From positions 372,001 through 436,000 of the forward strand of contig WOAB01000056.1 of NCBI GenBank assembly GCA_027886185.1: 64,000 bases of DNA, given 5' to 3'. The notes beneath the pieces were generated by a model. The model did not search any database, was not told where the DNA came from, and worked only from the letters and a program-made list of their open reading frames with translations. Position numbers and translations under genes: made by a program. The DNA is from Rheum nobile. Lineage: Eukaryota > Streptophyta > Magnoliopsida > Caryophyllales > Polygonaceae. Below, one piece after another: positions 1 through 10,640 of the stretch (its first letter is position 1; each line of letters begins with the position of its first letter).

Positions 1-1
1 A

Positions 2-3000
2 CTCTGGCATCAAAGATTAGGCCATCCGTCTTCTTCTGTTTTATCTTCTATTTCGTCTCTAGGACCCATTGTTAGTCAGAATAAATCACATGAGCCGTGT
101 GATATTTGTTTTCAAGCAAAGCAGACACGTAGTGCTTTTCCTTTGAGTTCGAATAAAGCAGACAGTTTGTTTCAATTGATCCATTGCGATGTTTGGGGTC
201 CGTATAGTGTTCCGTCTACATCTGGTGCCTCTTACTTCCTCACGATTGTTGATGATTATTATAGGGCCACTTGGGTCTATTTGATGGCTCACAAGTCTGA
301 CGTCACGCAGTTAATCATGAATTTTTGTGCACTTGCTCAGACGTAATTCAGGAAGAAAGTTTAGCGTTTTCGCTCGGATAATGGCACAAAATTTCTACCT
401 CTTCGGAACTTCTTTGACACGCAGGGTATCATTGCTGAAATGTCCTCTGCCTACACGCCTCAGCTGAATGGGAGGGTGGAACGCAAGCACAAACACCTTC
501 TTAACGTGGCTCGAGCTCTTCGCTTTCAGGCGTCTCTTTCTATTGAGTTTTGGGGAGAATGTGTCCTGACAGCTTGCTACCTGATCAACCGGACCCCTAC
601 GCCGGTGCTGGACGGTAAGAGTCATTTTCAACTATTGTTTGGTCATGCCCCGTCTTACAGTCATCTTCGAGTTTTTAGATGTCTGTGTTATGCATCTAGA
701 CTTGCTCGGAACAAGGACAAATTTGCTCCGCGAAGCAGGAAGTGCATATTTTTAGGCTATCCTTTCAGTCAGCGTACTTGGCGTCTATATGACCTCGACA
801 CTCGCCAGATATTTATCTCTCGGGATGTCGTATTTTATGAGGATATTTTTCTTTGGGCGACCAGTTCTGTCTCCACACCATCAGCATCGCCTAAGCAACC
901 ATCGCCGACTGTGTTTGATCCTCCAGTGAGCACTTCTCATTGGCCATCACAGCTCACTCAACCCAGGGGGAGCTTGCAGCCGCATGCCCTGGACTCGGCT
1001 GCTAGCCTAGCTACGGATCCGCCAGTGCCAACTCCAGAACCGCCAGCGCCAACTCTGGATGTGGGTCGCGGGGCTCGCATTCGTCAACCATCGGTTCTGC
1101 TCAGAGATTTTGTTTGCCATACAATTCAGCAGGCCATTACACCCCCCTCTACTTCTACGCTCACGGCTCCGTCATCATCACCGTCCTCAGGTAGCTTATA
1201 CCCCATAGCTGCTTTTGTCTCTTGTGCTAAGTTTTCTGCATCCCATGCACATTTTCTTGCAGCTATTACCGCTGCTCGTGAACCTGTTAGTTTCAAGGAG
1301 GCCGTTCAACATGCTCATTGGCGTGCAGCTATGAAAACCGAGCTTGATGCTTTGGACAGAAATACGACATGGATAACCTCAACACTTCCCTCGGGCAAGA
1401 GGGCCATTGGTTGCAAATGGGTCTTTCGGATCAAGTACAAGGCGGATGGATCCATTGAGCGCTACAAAGTGTGTCTCGTTGTTCTTGGAAATCGTCAGGT
1501 TGAAGGGGTCGATTTCATAGAGACATTTGCGCCCGTTGCCAAAATGGGCACAGTTCGGGTTTTTCTTTCAGTTGCAGCAATTCGGGGATGGGAGCTCCAT
1601 CAGATGGATGTCCACAATGCTTTTCTTCATGGTGATTTGGATGAAGAAGTCTATATGAGTCCTCCGTCCGGGTATTTTTCAGTTTCTTTCGGTCATGTCT
1701 GCAAGCTTCAGAAGTCTCTCTATGGCCTATGCCAGGCGCCACGCAACTGGTTCTCCAAGCTGGCCACGGCCCTTCGTCGGTTCAGTTTTACTCAGAGTCG
1801 GGCTGACTATTCGCTCTTTTCTATGGAGCATCGCAGTACTATCCTTCATGTCCTTGTCTATGTTGATGATTTGATAATAGCAGGGAATGATCATGCCTCT
1901 ATATCTGCATTCAAGAGGTATCTTAGTTCATGCTTTCATATGAAGGATTTGGGTGTTCTTAAGTATTACCTTGGGTTAGAGATAGCTCGCAACTCCACTG
2001 GCATTTTTCAAGCAAAGCAGACACGTAGTGCTTTTCCTTTGAGTTCGAATAAAGCAGACAGTTTGTTTCAATTGATCCATTGCGATGTTTGGGGTCCGTA
2101 TAGTGTTCCGTCTACATCTGGTGCCTCTTACTTCCTCACGATTGTTGATGATTATTATAGGGCCACTTGGGTCTATTTGATGGCTCACAAGTCTGACGTC
2201 ACGCAGTTAATCATGAATTTGTGTGCACTTGCTCAGACGTAATTCAGGAAGAAAGTTTAGCGTTTTCGCTCGGATAATGGCACAAAATTTCTACCTCTTC
2301 GAAACTTCTTTGCCACGCAGGGTATCATTGCTGAAATGTCCTCTGCCTACACGCCTCAGCTGAATGGGAGGGTGGAACGCAAGCACAAACACCTTCTTAA
2401 CGTGGCTCGAGCTCTTCGCTTTCAGGCGTCTCTTTCTATTGAGTTTTGGGGAGAATGTGTCCTGACAGCTTGCTACCTGATCAACCGGACCCCTACGCCG
2501 GTGCTGGACGGTAAGAGTCCTTTTCAACTGTTGTTTGGTCATGCCCCGTCTTACAGTCATCTTCGAGTTTTTAGATGTCTGTGTTATGCATCTAGACTTG
2601 CTCGGAACAAGGACAAATTTGCTCCGCGAAGCAGGAAGTGCATATTTTTAGGCTATCCTTTCAGTCAGCGTACTTGGCGTCTATATGACCTCGACACTCG
2701 CCATATATTTATCTCTCGGGATGTCGTATTTTATGAGGATATTTTTCTTTGGGCAACCAGTTCTGTCTCCACACCATCAGCATCGCCTAAGCAACCATCG
2801 CCGACTGTGTTTGATCCTCCAGTGAGCACTTCTCATTGGCCATCACAGCTCACTCAACCCAGGGGGAGCTTGCAGCCGCATGCCCTGGACTCGGCTGCTA
2901 GCCTAGCTACGGATCCGCCAGTGCCAACTCCAGAACCGCCAGTGCCAACTCTGGATGTGGGTCGCGGGGCTCGCATTCGTCAACCATCGGTTCTGCTCAG

Positions 3001-4720
3001 AGATTTTGTTTGCCATACAATTCAGCAGGCCATTACACCCCCCTCTACATCTACGCTCACGGCTCCGTCATCGTCACTGTCCTCAGGTAGCTTATACCCT
3101 ATAGCTGCTTTTGTCTCTTGTGCTAAGTTTTCTGCATCCCATGCACATTTTCTTGCAGCTATTACCGCTGCTCGTGAACCTGTTAGTTTCAAGGAGGCCG
3201 TTCAACATGCTCATTGGCGTGCAGCTATGAAAACCGAGCTTGATGCTTTGGACAGAAATACGACATGGATAACCTCAGCACTTCCCTCGGGCAAGAGGGC
3301 CATTGGTTGCAAATGGGTCTTTCGGATCAAGTACAAGGCGGATGGATCCATTGAGCGCTACAAAGTGTGTCTCGTTGTTCTTGGAAATCGTCAGGTTGAA
3401 GGGGTCGATTTCATAGAGACATTTGCGCCCGTTGCCAAAATGGGCAGAGTTCGGGTTTTTCTTTCAGTTGCAGCAATTCGGGGATGGGAGCTCCATCAGA
3501 TGGATGTCCACAATGCTTTTCTTCATGGTGATTTGGATGAAGAAGTCTATATGAGTCCTCCGTCCGGGTATTTTTCAGTTTCTTTCGGTCATGTCTGCAA
3601 GCTTCAGAAGTCTCTCTATGGCCTATGCCAGACGCCACGCAACTTGTTCTCCAAGCTGGCCACGGCCCTTCGTCGGTTCAGTTTTACTCAGAGTCGGGCT
3701 GACTATTCGCTCTTTTCTATGGAGCATCGCAGTACTATCCTTCATGTCCTTGTCTATGTTGATGATTTGATAATAGCAGGGAATGATCATGCCTCTATAT
3801 CTGCATTCAAGAGGTATCTTAGTTCATGCTTTCATATGAAGGATTTGGGTGTTCTTAAGTATTACCTTGGGTTAGAGATAGCTCGCAACTCCACTGGCAT
3901 TTTTGTGTCTCAGCAAAAGTATGCCCTAGAGATTATTGCTGAAACAGACTTACTGGGATCGAAGCCGTGTGATTTTTATATGGATTCGCATCATCAGTTG
4001 GCTTCTTGTGCCAGACCGGACTTCGACAATCCTGAGCGTTATCGTCGGTTGATCGGCCGTCTAGTGTATCTTACTATTACTCGACCCGAGCTCTCTTATG
4101 TCGTGCATACTCTATCTCAATTTATGCAGGCTTCCAAGGATTCTCACTGGCAGGCATCCATTCGTGTTGTCTGTTATCTCAAGAGTCATCCTGGTCAGGG
4201 CCTTCTTTTGTCAAGTGCCAGTGCTCTTCGTTTGACAGCTTATTGTGACTCTGATTGGGCTTCCTGCCCTCTCACTCGTCGTTCTATCACAGGTTATTTC
4301 CTCACTCTGGGTGACTCTCCTATTTCTTGGAGGACGAAAAAGCAGCCCACGGTTTCCAAGTCGTCTGCCGAGGTGGAATACCGGGCCATGGCGTCCATCT
4401 GTAGTGAGATTATTTGGCTCTATTCTCTCCTCTTGTTTCTCGGTGTCAGACATGATACGCCGGTATAGCTTATGTGTGATAGTCAGGTTGCCCTACATAT
4501 AGCAGCCAACCCGGTTTTTCATGAGAGAACGAAGCATATTGAGATTGATTGTCACTTTGTGCGTGACTTAGTGGTTGCTGGTACGGTCTAGATGACACAT
4601 ATACCGACTTCTCAACAAGCCGCATATATCTTTACCAAGGCCTTGGGCAAGGCGCGGTTCAGTTGCTTCTTGGCAAGTTGGGCATTGTTGACCCGCATGC
4701 TCCAACTTGAGGGGGAGTAT
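2..4720 (+). pseudogene. Ty1/copia pol remnant: integrase, reverse transcriptase, RNase H
   Basis: The window opens inside the GAG-pre-integrase domain (LWHQRLGH near 3-26, then CDICFQAK) and runs into integrase (HCDVWGPY, SDNGTKF, NGRVERKHKH), reverse transcriptase (QMDVHNAFLHGDLDEEVYM and the catalytic YVDDLI) and copia RNase H (SDWASCPLTRRSITGYF, AEVEYRAMAS). One reading frame carries almost the whole length but is broken by stops at 344-346 and 362-364, the equivalent pair at 2240-2242 and 2258-2260, and stops at 4466-4468 and 4589-4591. A one-base loss near 4660 shifts the final codons. The element is therefore non-autonomous. Its 5' LTR, gag and protease lie outside the window. The order INT-RT-RH identifies copia; protein similarity to the copia element at 48.9-62.3 kb is high. 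Confidence 0.95.
111..3902 (+). repeat. Direct tandem duplication inside copia pol, 1,896-bp unit
   Basis: Bases from about 111 to 2006 are repeated from about 2007 to 3902 with an offset of exactly 1,896 bases (632 codons), so the reading frame is preserved. In the first unit the RT sequence ends at NSTGIF and jumps straight back into the pre-integrase sequence QAKQTRSAFP; in the second unit the RT continues normally into RNase H. At the junction both partners carry TTTT followed by a CA(A)GCAAA-like string, so microhomology or slippage is likely. I counted about 16 substitutions between units (roughly 0.8%). Confidence 0.92.
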
Positions 4721-4860
4721 TAGATTGGGGGTTAAGTTATCTAGTTACCTTAAGTATATCTTGTATATCTTTTAGATTATCTTGTTTTTCATATATCTCT
4801 TGTGAGATATTATCTTGTAACGCATATATATTCAGCCCTTGAGAGGCGTAATACACATCA
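4703..4860 (+). repeat. Copia polypurine tract and probable 3' LTR
   Basis: The purine-rich CTTGAGGGGGAGTAT at 4706-4720 is the usual copia polypurine tract and matches the one at 62116-62130 in the complete element. A short AT-rich sequence follows, starting TAGATTGGGG and ending in CA near 4860 (about 140 bp), and it is taken as the 3' LTR. The start should be TG, so either it mutated or the boundary is off by a few bases. No second LTR is available to fix the right edge. Confidence 0.55.
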
Positions 4861-5263
4861 GAAATTCCCTAAACACATATCGTTTCAGTTGTGCACTTGA
4901 ATTTTCTAAGTAAATCATTAAGGTTGTTTCCAAACCGTTGATCTCAATTTCGATATGATCGGTCGACATATTAACTGATTCACTCATTCCCTTAGGCGCC
5001 ACATCAATTTTCATATCCTCGGAAGAATTAAACTCATCCATCACAAGTACAACTTGGTCAATCAACATATCAACCAATCCCCCCACTTCTTTATAATAAA
5101 TTTTAGGGGTTGGTCGATGCTCGTCAGATTGGCGGAGTAAGTCAACATTTACATTGTTGATGTTCTCAGTGTTTGTCGTTGTTGATGCTCCTTTATCGAC
5201 GACCTCATTGACTTTCTCGTGAAATACTCTACCAGATTCTTGTAAATTGAACTCAAATCTCAA
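4832..5263 (-). CDS. Unrecognised 143-codon open frame (doubtful)
   Basis: An uninterrupted reverse-strand frame rich in acidic and hydrophobic residues fills the gap between the copia LTR and the gag-only element. Its 3' end runs into the putative copia LTR, and its ATG lies at the target site of the 5268-8861 insertion. If it was ever part of a longer gene, the upstream part would be right of 8866, where I see no continuation. I do not recognise the protein; it may be chance. Confidence 0.15.
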   Translation of the reverse strand: MRFEFNLQESGRVFHEKVNEVVDKGASTTTNTENINNVNVDLLRQSDEHRPTPKIYYKEVGGLVDMLIDQVVLVMDEFNSSEDMKIDVAPKGMSESVNMSTDHIEIEINGLETTLMIYLENSSAQLKRYVFREFLMCITPLKG

Positions 5264-5267
5264 TTAC

Positions 5268-6037
5268 TGTTTTGGACGGAAAATGACCAATCGATCTTTT
5301 ATCCGTTGATTTGAGGGGTAACGATAGTTAGGGTAATAAATCTACTCCGTTTGATGAGAATAAGTGATTACAAATGGTAGTTTTTGTGATGCAATAGAGG
5401 AAGAAGAAGGTTACAACATGAATAGTCGAGGAAGACGAGATGGTCGGACCAGACTACAAGCGTCGGTCAGACTAAACAACGTTGGACAAGATAGAATATA
5501 TAAAAATGAGAGTTTTGATGATGAGAGTACAAGTGGTTGCAGTAGAATGGAGTGTTGTAGAATGTCGTAGAGTGTTGTAGCATGTAGTGTTGTAGAATGT
5601 CGTAGAGTGTTGTAGCATGTAGTGTTGTAGAATGTCGTAGAGTGTCCTTTGAGGCTTCTCCTAGATCCTTATTTATACTTGCTTGATCCCTCCCTAAATG
5701 CTCTTTATCTCTCCTTAAATGCTCTTGATCTCTCCTTAAATGCTCTTGATCTTCTCTTTGATTCTGCATTAATTACGCTTGATCTCCTCTTAATAAGCCT
5801 TGATCTTCTCTTAAAGATGGTTGATTCCTTCCTTGATGGCTGAAATAATGCATATAGCCGTTGGAGATCTCAGAGTTGTTATAATAAAGGAGAAAATCTC
5901 GTTGGTCCGCTGCGTCCAGGAATCAGGCGACGGTCGCATGGCTCACGTCCGATGCATCTGACGGGTCTGATGCGTCCGACGGTTGCGTCAGACAGTTGAT
6001 GCCCATTGGACGAGTAGTCGATTTTCCGACCCCAACA
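5268..6037 (-). repeat. Left (3') LTR of gag-only element 1
   Basis: Starts TGTTTTGGACGG and ends CCGACCCCAACA. Near 5550-5645 it contains a 38-bp tandem repeat built on GTAGAGTGTTGTAGCATGTA, and near 5690-5760 a 21-bp tandem repeat built on CTCCTTAAATGCTCTTGATC. Relative to the right LTR it holds 18 extra bases near 5955. Short ORFs across it come only from these repeats. Confidence 0.9.
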
Positions 6038-6964
6038 ATTGCCCCAAATTCATCTTAGTCATCGATGCAAGGCGGTGGATGAGATGAATTTCAAGTCTTC
6101 AAGGGAATCGTCCTTCGGTAATTTTGATTCGTCTGAACTCGTCCTGCTTTGAGATAGTCGATGAATTGATGTGATGTGACGTTGCTTGTGTAAAAGCTTT
6201 TGTCTTTGAAAGTGTTGAATTGAAGTTTTTAGCCATCGGGCGTTAACTCCGTAAATGTATATTGTATTGTACCACCGTTTGCGTAAAAGCTTTTGTTGGT
6301 GGGTCGTGTGTAAGTTGTAGCTGTGTGAGGCGTTAACTTTGTAAATGTGTACTGCATAGGTTTGTGTATTTGTAGGTACCGTATGTAGGGTTTGTCACCC
6401 GTAATGTGTGTTAGTCATGACTCTATGCCGGGGAGGTAAGCAATATGTTTCTATTGTGTAAATGTAATAAGGTGTCTTAACCTTATGTAATGTGTAAGGC
6501 AGGCGGTGTGTCGACGTGCCTGTGTTATTCATCTCACCCGTGTTCCGATCGATCGTGTAAATGTAGTGTAAGCGCTTTTTGCGGATGACTGGATCCAACA
6601 TGTATGTTAAGGGTCGTCACCCGTATATATGTAAATGTAACGCGACATGTCAAGTCGATTTGTTCGTAGTTGATTTTGATGTTGTCTTGTATGCGTCAGA
6701 CTGAGTAGAGTCGTCATGTACCTTATAGGATCAAAATACATGGTAGGATTTGGTGCTCGAGTTTATCGACAATCCTCCAATAGTCATGTTAGCAATCATG
6801 TCAAGTAATAGTATATAGCGAGAATATATTTAAAATTGAAATGACACGAATGTAATCGTAGGTCGACATGTAAAAGTCAAATTATTTTGTAATTCGAAAA
6901 GCGATAATCCAAAGATGTGATGAGTGCAAATAGTAAATGATAATGATAATACGTAATAAATTAC
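6038..6964 (-). other. Non-coding 3' internal region of gag-only element 1
   Basis: No coding sequence is seen. The stretch is rich in scattered GTAAATGTA and GTAAAAGCTTTTG motifs. It includes CCGATCGATCGTGTAA at 6545-6560 followed by GTGTAAGCGCT, a block that recurs at the equivalent place in element 2 (32309-32336). This is where an autonomous relative would carry pol, so it was replaced or deleted. Confidence 0.6.
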
Positions 6965-8034
6965 TTAGAAACGATATGGATGAAACCTATTGTCCCTTCG
7001 ATGATGCGTCGTCCTTTCGGGTGCATCTTCTTCGAGTCGAATTTGAGTCGTTGCCTTAGCTTGGGTGTCTTCAAAGGTCTTACATGGGTACCTTGTGAGA
7101 TCTTCATAGAGATCGCCTTCTTTATCGAGTCCTTGGCAGAACGCTTCTATGGAGGTCGGGACGTCGCAATTGAGGATCCCAATTTTCTCCCGGTTAAACC
7201 GCTTCAAGTAGTCCCTTGTCGTTTCGTCGTGCCCCTGTATGATCCGGTACAAGTCACTGGACTGTTTTTTGGGACATCGGCCGCTAATGAACTGGATCTT
7301 GAAGGTGTTGACCAAGTCAGCGAATGACGAGATAGACCCGTTCGGTAGATTGACAAACCATGTAAGGGCTGGTCCGACCAAAGTCGACCCGAATCCCTTG
7401 CACATGATAGCCTCGCGCGTCTCATGAGGGATTGGACATGCCATCAAATTTTGTTTGTAAATGGACACGTGGTCTTCTGGATCGCCTGAACCGTCGTAGT
7501 AAGTCATGTTTGAGATGACAAACGTTTTTGGCATTTCGACTACATTGATCGCTTCCACGAAGGGTGAATCTTCAAAGCAGTTGTCGGCTTCTTTTTCAAT
7601 GGGTCGAGGGGCGCCGGGGATTCTAGAGATCCTTTCGTCCACAACCTTAAAGTGCTCCTCAATTTGTTGCTTGATGAGATCATATAGGTTGGACTGGTCC
7701 GTCAGACACGGTCGTGTCGTCTGGTCTGATCGCGTCGTTGGATCTTGTCGTCTTGTTAGATCCGGTCGCATCGTCAGGTCAGGTCGCCTCGTCAGATCTG
7801 GTCGCCTATATTAAGGAGTCGACCTTGTCTTGAGTTTGAGACGTTGGACCTGATTTTTTCTCGTAGGGACTCATTTTGAAGAGTCAACTGTGCTATCTTG
7901 GCATCGGTTTGAGCTTTTTGGGCAGCCATCTCGATGATCTGGGCCTTTTGGAGATCTAGTGTTCTCCTCAATGAGTCGATCCCTTTTGAGAGGTCATCCA
8001 TGGTGACTTGCCCCTGTCCTCCTTGCATGGCCAC
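6965..8034 (-). pseudogene. Retrotransposon gag, element 1 (frameshifted)
   Basis: The N-terminal part (8034 down to 7792) is a short coiled-coil-like segment, and the rest (7771 down to 6965) is a retrotransposon-gag domain with the conserved motifs DSPFVEAI, YDGSGDPEDHVSIYKQ, LVGPALTWF, FADLVNTFKIQF and DYLKRFNREK. The parts are in different frames, separated near 7690-7805 by a simple GTCAGATC/GGTCGC-rich tract that probably caused the shift. No zinc knuckle or protease follows. About 60% of residues match the gag of element 2. Confidence 0.85.
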
Positions 8035-8087
8035 GAATTGGATGTGTTTGGATTAGGAAGTAGATGAATCGAGATTATCTAACTATC

Positions 8088-8106
8088 GGCCCCACGGTGG
8101 GCGCCA
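8088..8106 (-). other. Primer-binding site of gag-only element 1
   Basis: Read on the minus strand just inside the right LTR: TGGCGCCCACCGTGGGGCC. The same sequence sits at the same place in element 2, which supports its role as the tRNA primer site and a common origin. It fits PBS types used by Tat-like gypsy elements; the exact tRNA cannot be confirmed here. Confidence 0.7.
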
Positions 8107-8109
8107 AAT

Positions 8110-8861
8110 TGTTTTGGACGGAAAATGACCAATCAATCTTTTATCCGTTGATTTGAGGGGTAACGATAGTTAGGGTAATAAATCTACTCCGTTTGATGAG
8201 AATAAGTGATTACAAATGGTAGTTTTTGTGATGCAATAGAGGAAGAAGAAGGTTACAACATGAATAGTCGAGGAAGACGAGATGGTCGGACCAGACTACA
8301 AGCGTTGGTCGGACTAAACAACGTTGGACAAGATAGAATATATAAAAATGAGAGTTTTGATGATGAGAGTACAAGTGGTTGCAGTAGAATGGAGTGTTGT
8401 AGAATGTCGTAGAGTGTTGTAGCATGTAGTGTTGTAGAATGTCGTAGAGTGTTGTAGCATGTAGTGTTGTAGAATTTCGTAGAGTGTCCTTTGAGGCTTC
8501 TCCTAGATCCTTATTTATATTTGCTTGATCCCTCCCTAAATGCTCTTGATCTCTCCTTAAATGCTCTTGATCTCTCATTAAATGCTCTTGATTTTCTCTT
8601 TGATTCTGCATTAATTACGTTTGATCTCCTCTTAATAAGCCTTGATCCTCTCTTAAAGATGGTTGATTCCTTCCTTGATGGCTGAAATAATGCATATAGC
8701 CGTTGGAGATCTCGGAGTTGTTATAATAAAGGAGAAAATCTCGCTGGTCCGCTGCGTCCAGGAATCAGGCGACGGTCGCATGGCTCACGTCCGATGCGTC
8801 CGACGGTTGTGTCAGACAGTTGATGCTCATTGGACGAGTAGTCGATTTTCCGACCCCAACA
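8110..8861 (-). repeat. Right (5') LTR of gag-only element 1
   Basis: 752 bp, TGTTTTGGACGG to CCGACCCCAACA, carrying the same internal tandem repeats as the left copy. In element orientation this is the promoter LTR. It is directly followed by target duplicate ATTAC at 8862-8866. Confidence 0.9.
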
Positions 8862-8866
8862 ATTAC

Positions 8867-10640
8867 AATCTCTAATATTTACACAAAATAATATTTCCAT
8901 ACACACAAGCATCACAGACTCGTCGAACATGAATCATGATTAGTAATTCGATCTTGTTTCGGTATTGTTTTGGGTTAAATTATGTTGAGATTGATTTCTT
9001 GATTAAAAATCGTAAAATTTGCTTTTAATTGGTATCAAAGCGGTTTAGACTTGTTTAATTTATCTATAGAACAGTTTGCAAATTGATCGAATTCATAATA
9101 CATAAATAGGTCTTGTTCTCGTTTACTCACGTTGGTTTGGTAATTTGATGTTACGGCCCGGGCCCAGGCCCACTTCAATGTTACCTTATCCTACCGTAAT
9201 AGGCCTGTAGACCGTACACCACAACCCCTCACATGGCTCAAGCCAATCAAGCATTGCCTTACCAAGTAAGATGTTGGAGGAGAGTATTGAACTCCAGACA
9301 TCCCTTTAACAAGTGAAAATACCACCACTTGCTAACTGCGCTTAGTTGGTAATTTTATGGAATTGTCAAATTGTTAAACCATTGACTTTAATGTAATACA
9401 TTCATGAAATCCTTGTCATGTTCTATGATTGGCAATTGTCAAAACTAGTTTTGGCTTTATATTATATATAGGTTATGTCCTGAGCGACAGGTGTAATTTG
9501 ATTGTCGACTCTATTTCGTGTAAGTATTAGTATGTGTCGTGTCGTGGGTATTAAAAATTCATATTTTGTTTGATTGTGCGGTTACGATGTTGAGTATGAC
9601 ATAATCGAACTCAAATTTTTATTGGCCTGGGTTATATAGTCACATTACATAAAACTATACTAATTTTTACCTAAAATGATTTCCACATGGGATAATTTGG
9701 GTTATGAAATTTAACCAATTCGTTATTTTTCTATGGGGAATATTATACAACCAAACACATAGTAATAAAACATTAGATATCCAATGATAAATAAAAAGGA
9801 AACAGTTGTCGAAAATTACTCTTTTTTTTAAAATACGTATGCTAGAATGGATGTTCAATGTATAGGGCACATTACACAAGAACTAGCTAGATTAATTAGC
9901 TAATTTTTTACTGCTTGTCTTAAAGATTTGGTAATAATTTATCCATCATCTATTCCTAGTTATTAACTAAAAGCATACGGAGTACCTATTAAGTCAAATT
10001 TTGTCTAGCTTAACGAGTAAAGAATGATATTCATTAATTATCAGCATAATCCCGAATCTGTTCCCTCTCCCTCGATCTTGTAATGATATGAATGTCTCCT
10101 AAAATAATATACAAGATAATAACAAATAAATTGTAAAGTATAAAATAATTTATATTACGTTATCAAAATGATGATTCATTCCAAGTACTATTATATTTTT
10201 GTAACCGTAACTCTTATTCAATATCTTTATCAAAAAAAATAACTCATATTCAATAGTTTATTAACACTTTCATGTTATCAACTTATACATAAACTTAATT
10301 CTCATCATATTCATTGTCATAATTTGTCTTTTCAACTGGATTTTAGACATTGAAAATTTAAGAAAATTTCACGGACTTCTCCAAATGTTTGACTACGTAG
10401 TTTAACCCCTAAAAAACAATTCTATAAATAGTGGAGACAAATGCATGCACTTGTAAGTCTATTGTACTAAGCAAGTAAAATTGATTTTAGTGAGTATCAG
10501 GAGTTTGTTACAAAAGAGCCTTTAAAGCCAAGCAATGCCACTTAGGCAAGCTACAAAATATCAAGGGGTAACAAAGACAATCAGCTAGGTAAATAAGACT
10601 AGCAGTAAAACACAATATAAGATGGTAAATAATATCATAA
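8867..10640. other. AT-rich intergenic DNA with one SINE
   Basis: Apart from the SINE at 9151-9345 and the copia LTR at its right end I see no gene: only short frames and homopolymer or AT runs. A GC-rich GGCCCGGGCCCAGGCCC near 9155 belongs to the SINE. Confidence 0.6.
9151..9345 (-). mobile_element. tRNA-derived SINE-like insertion
   Basis: On the minus strand the head resembles a tRNA: an A-box-like TTAGCAAGTGG and a B-box-like GGAGTTCAATACTC. It is flanked by a near-perfect 14-bp duplication, TTGGTAATTTGATG at 9137-9150 and TTGGTAATTTTATG at 9346-9359 (13 of 14). The tail lacks a clear poly(A). Box matches are by eye; the TSD is the strongest evidence for insertion. Confidence 0.65.

Larger units (their letters stand above)
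5268..8861 (-). mobile_element. Gag-only LTR retrotransposon (TR-GAG-like), element 1
   Basis: Two LTRs (770 and 752 bp, TG...CA ends) enclose a reverse-strand gag and no protease, RT, RNase H or integrase. A perfect 5-bp duplication ATTAC flanks the unit (5263-5267 and 8862-8866). The internal side of the right LTR has the primer-binding-site complement and that of the left LTR has a purine-rich TTTGGGGCAATTG on the minus strand. LTRs differ at about 14 positions plus an 18-bp indel (about 2%), so the insertion looks fairly recent. Size, gag without pol and PBS type fit the terminal-repeat-with-GAG (TR-GAG) class of non-autonomous elements, presumably mobilised by a Tat-like gypsy partner (inference). 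Confidence 0.9.

Noticed and set aside
5649..5843. Leucine/alanine-rich small ORFs in the element-1 LTRs
   Set aside because: Made by the 21-bp tandem repeat CTCCTTAAATGCTCTTGATC, with length changing between the two LTRs.
9151..9345. Functional tRNA gene
   Set aside because: A- and B-box-like strings are present but no cloverleaf or anticodon arm could be formed; flanking duplicates point to a SINE. The same applies to 18477-18604 and 35310-35512.
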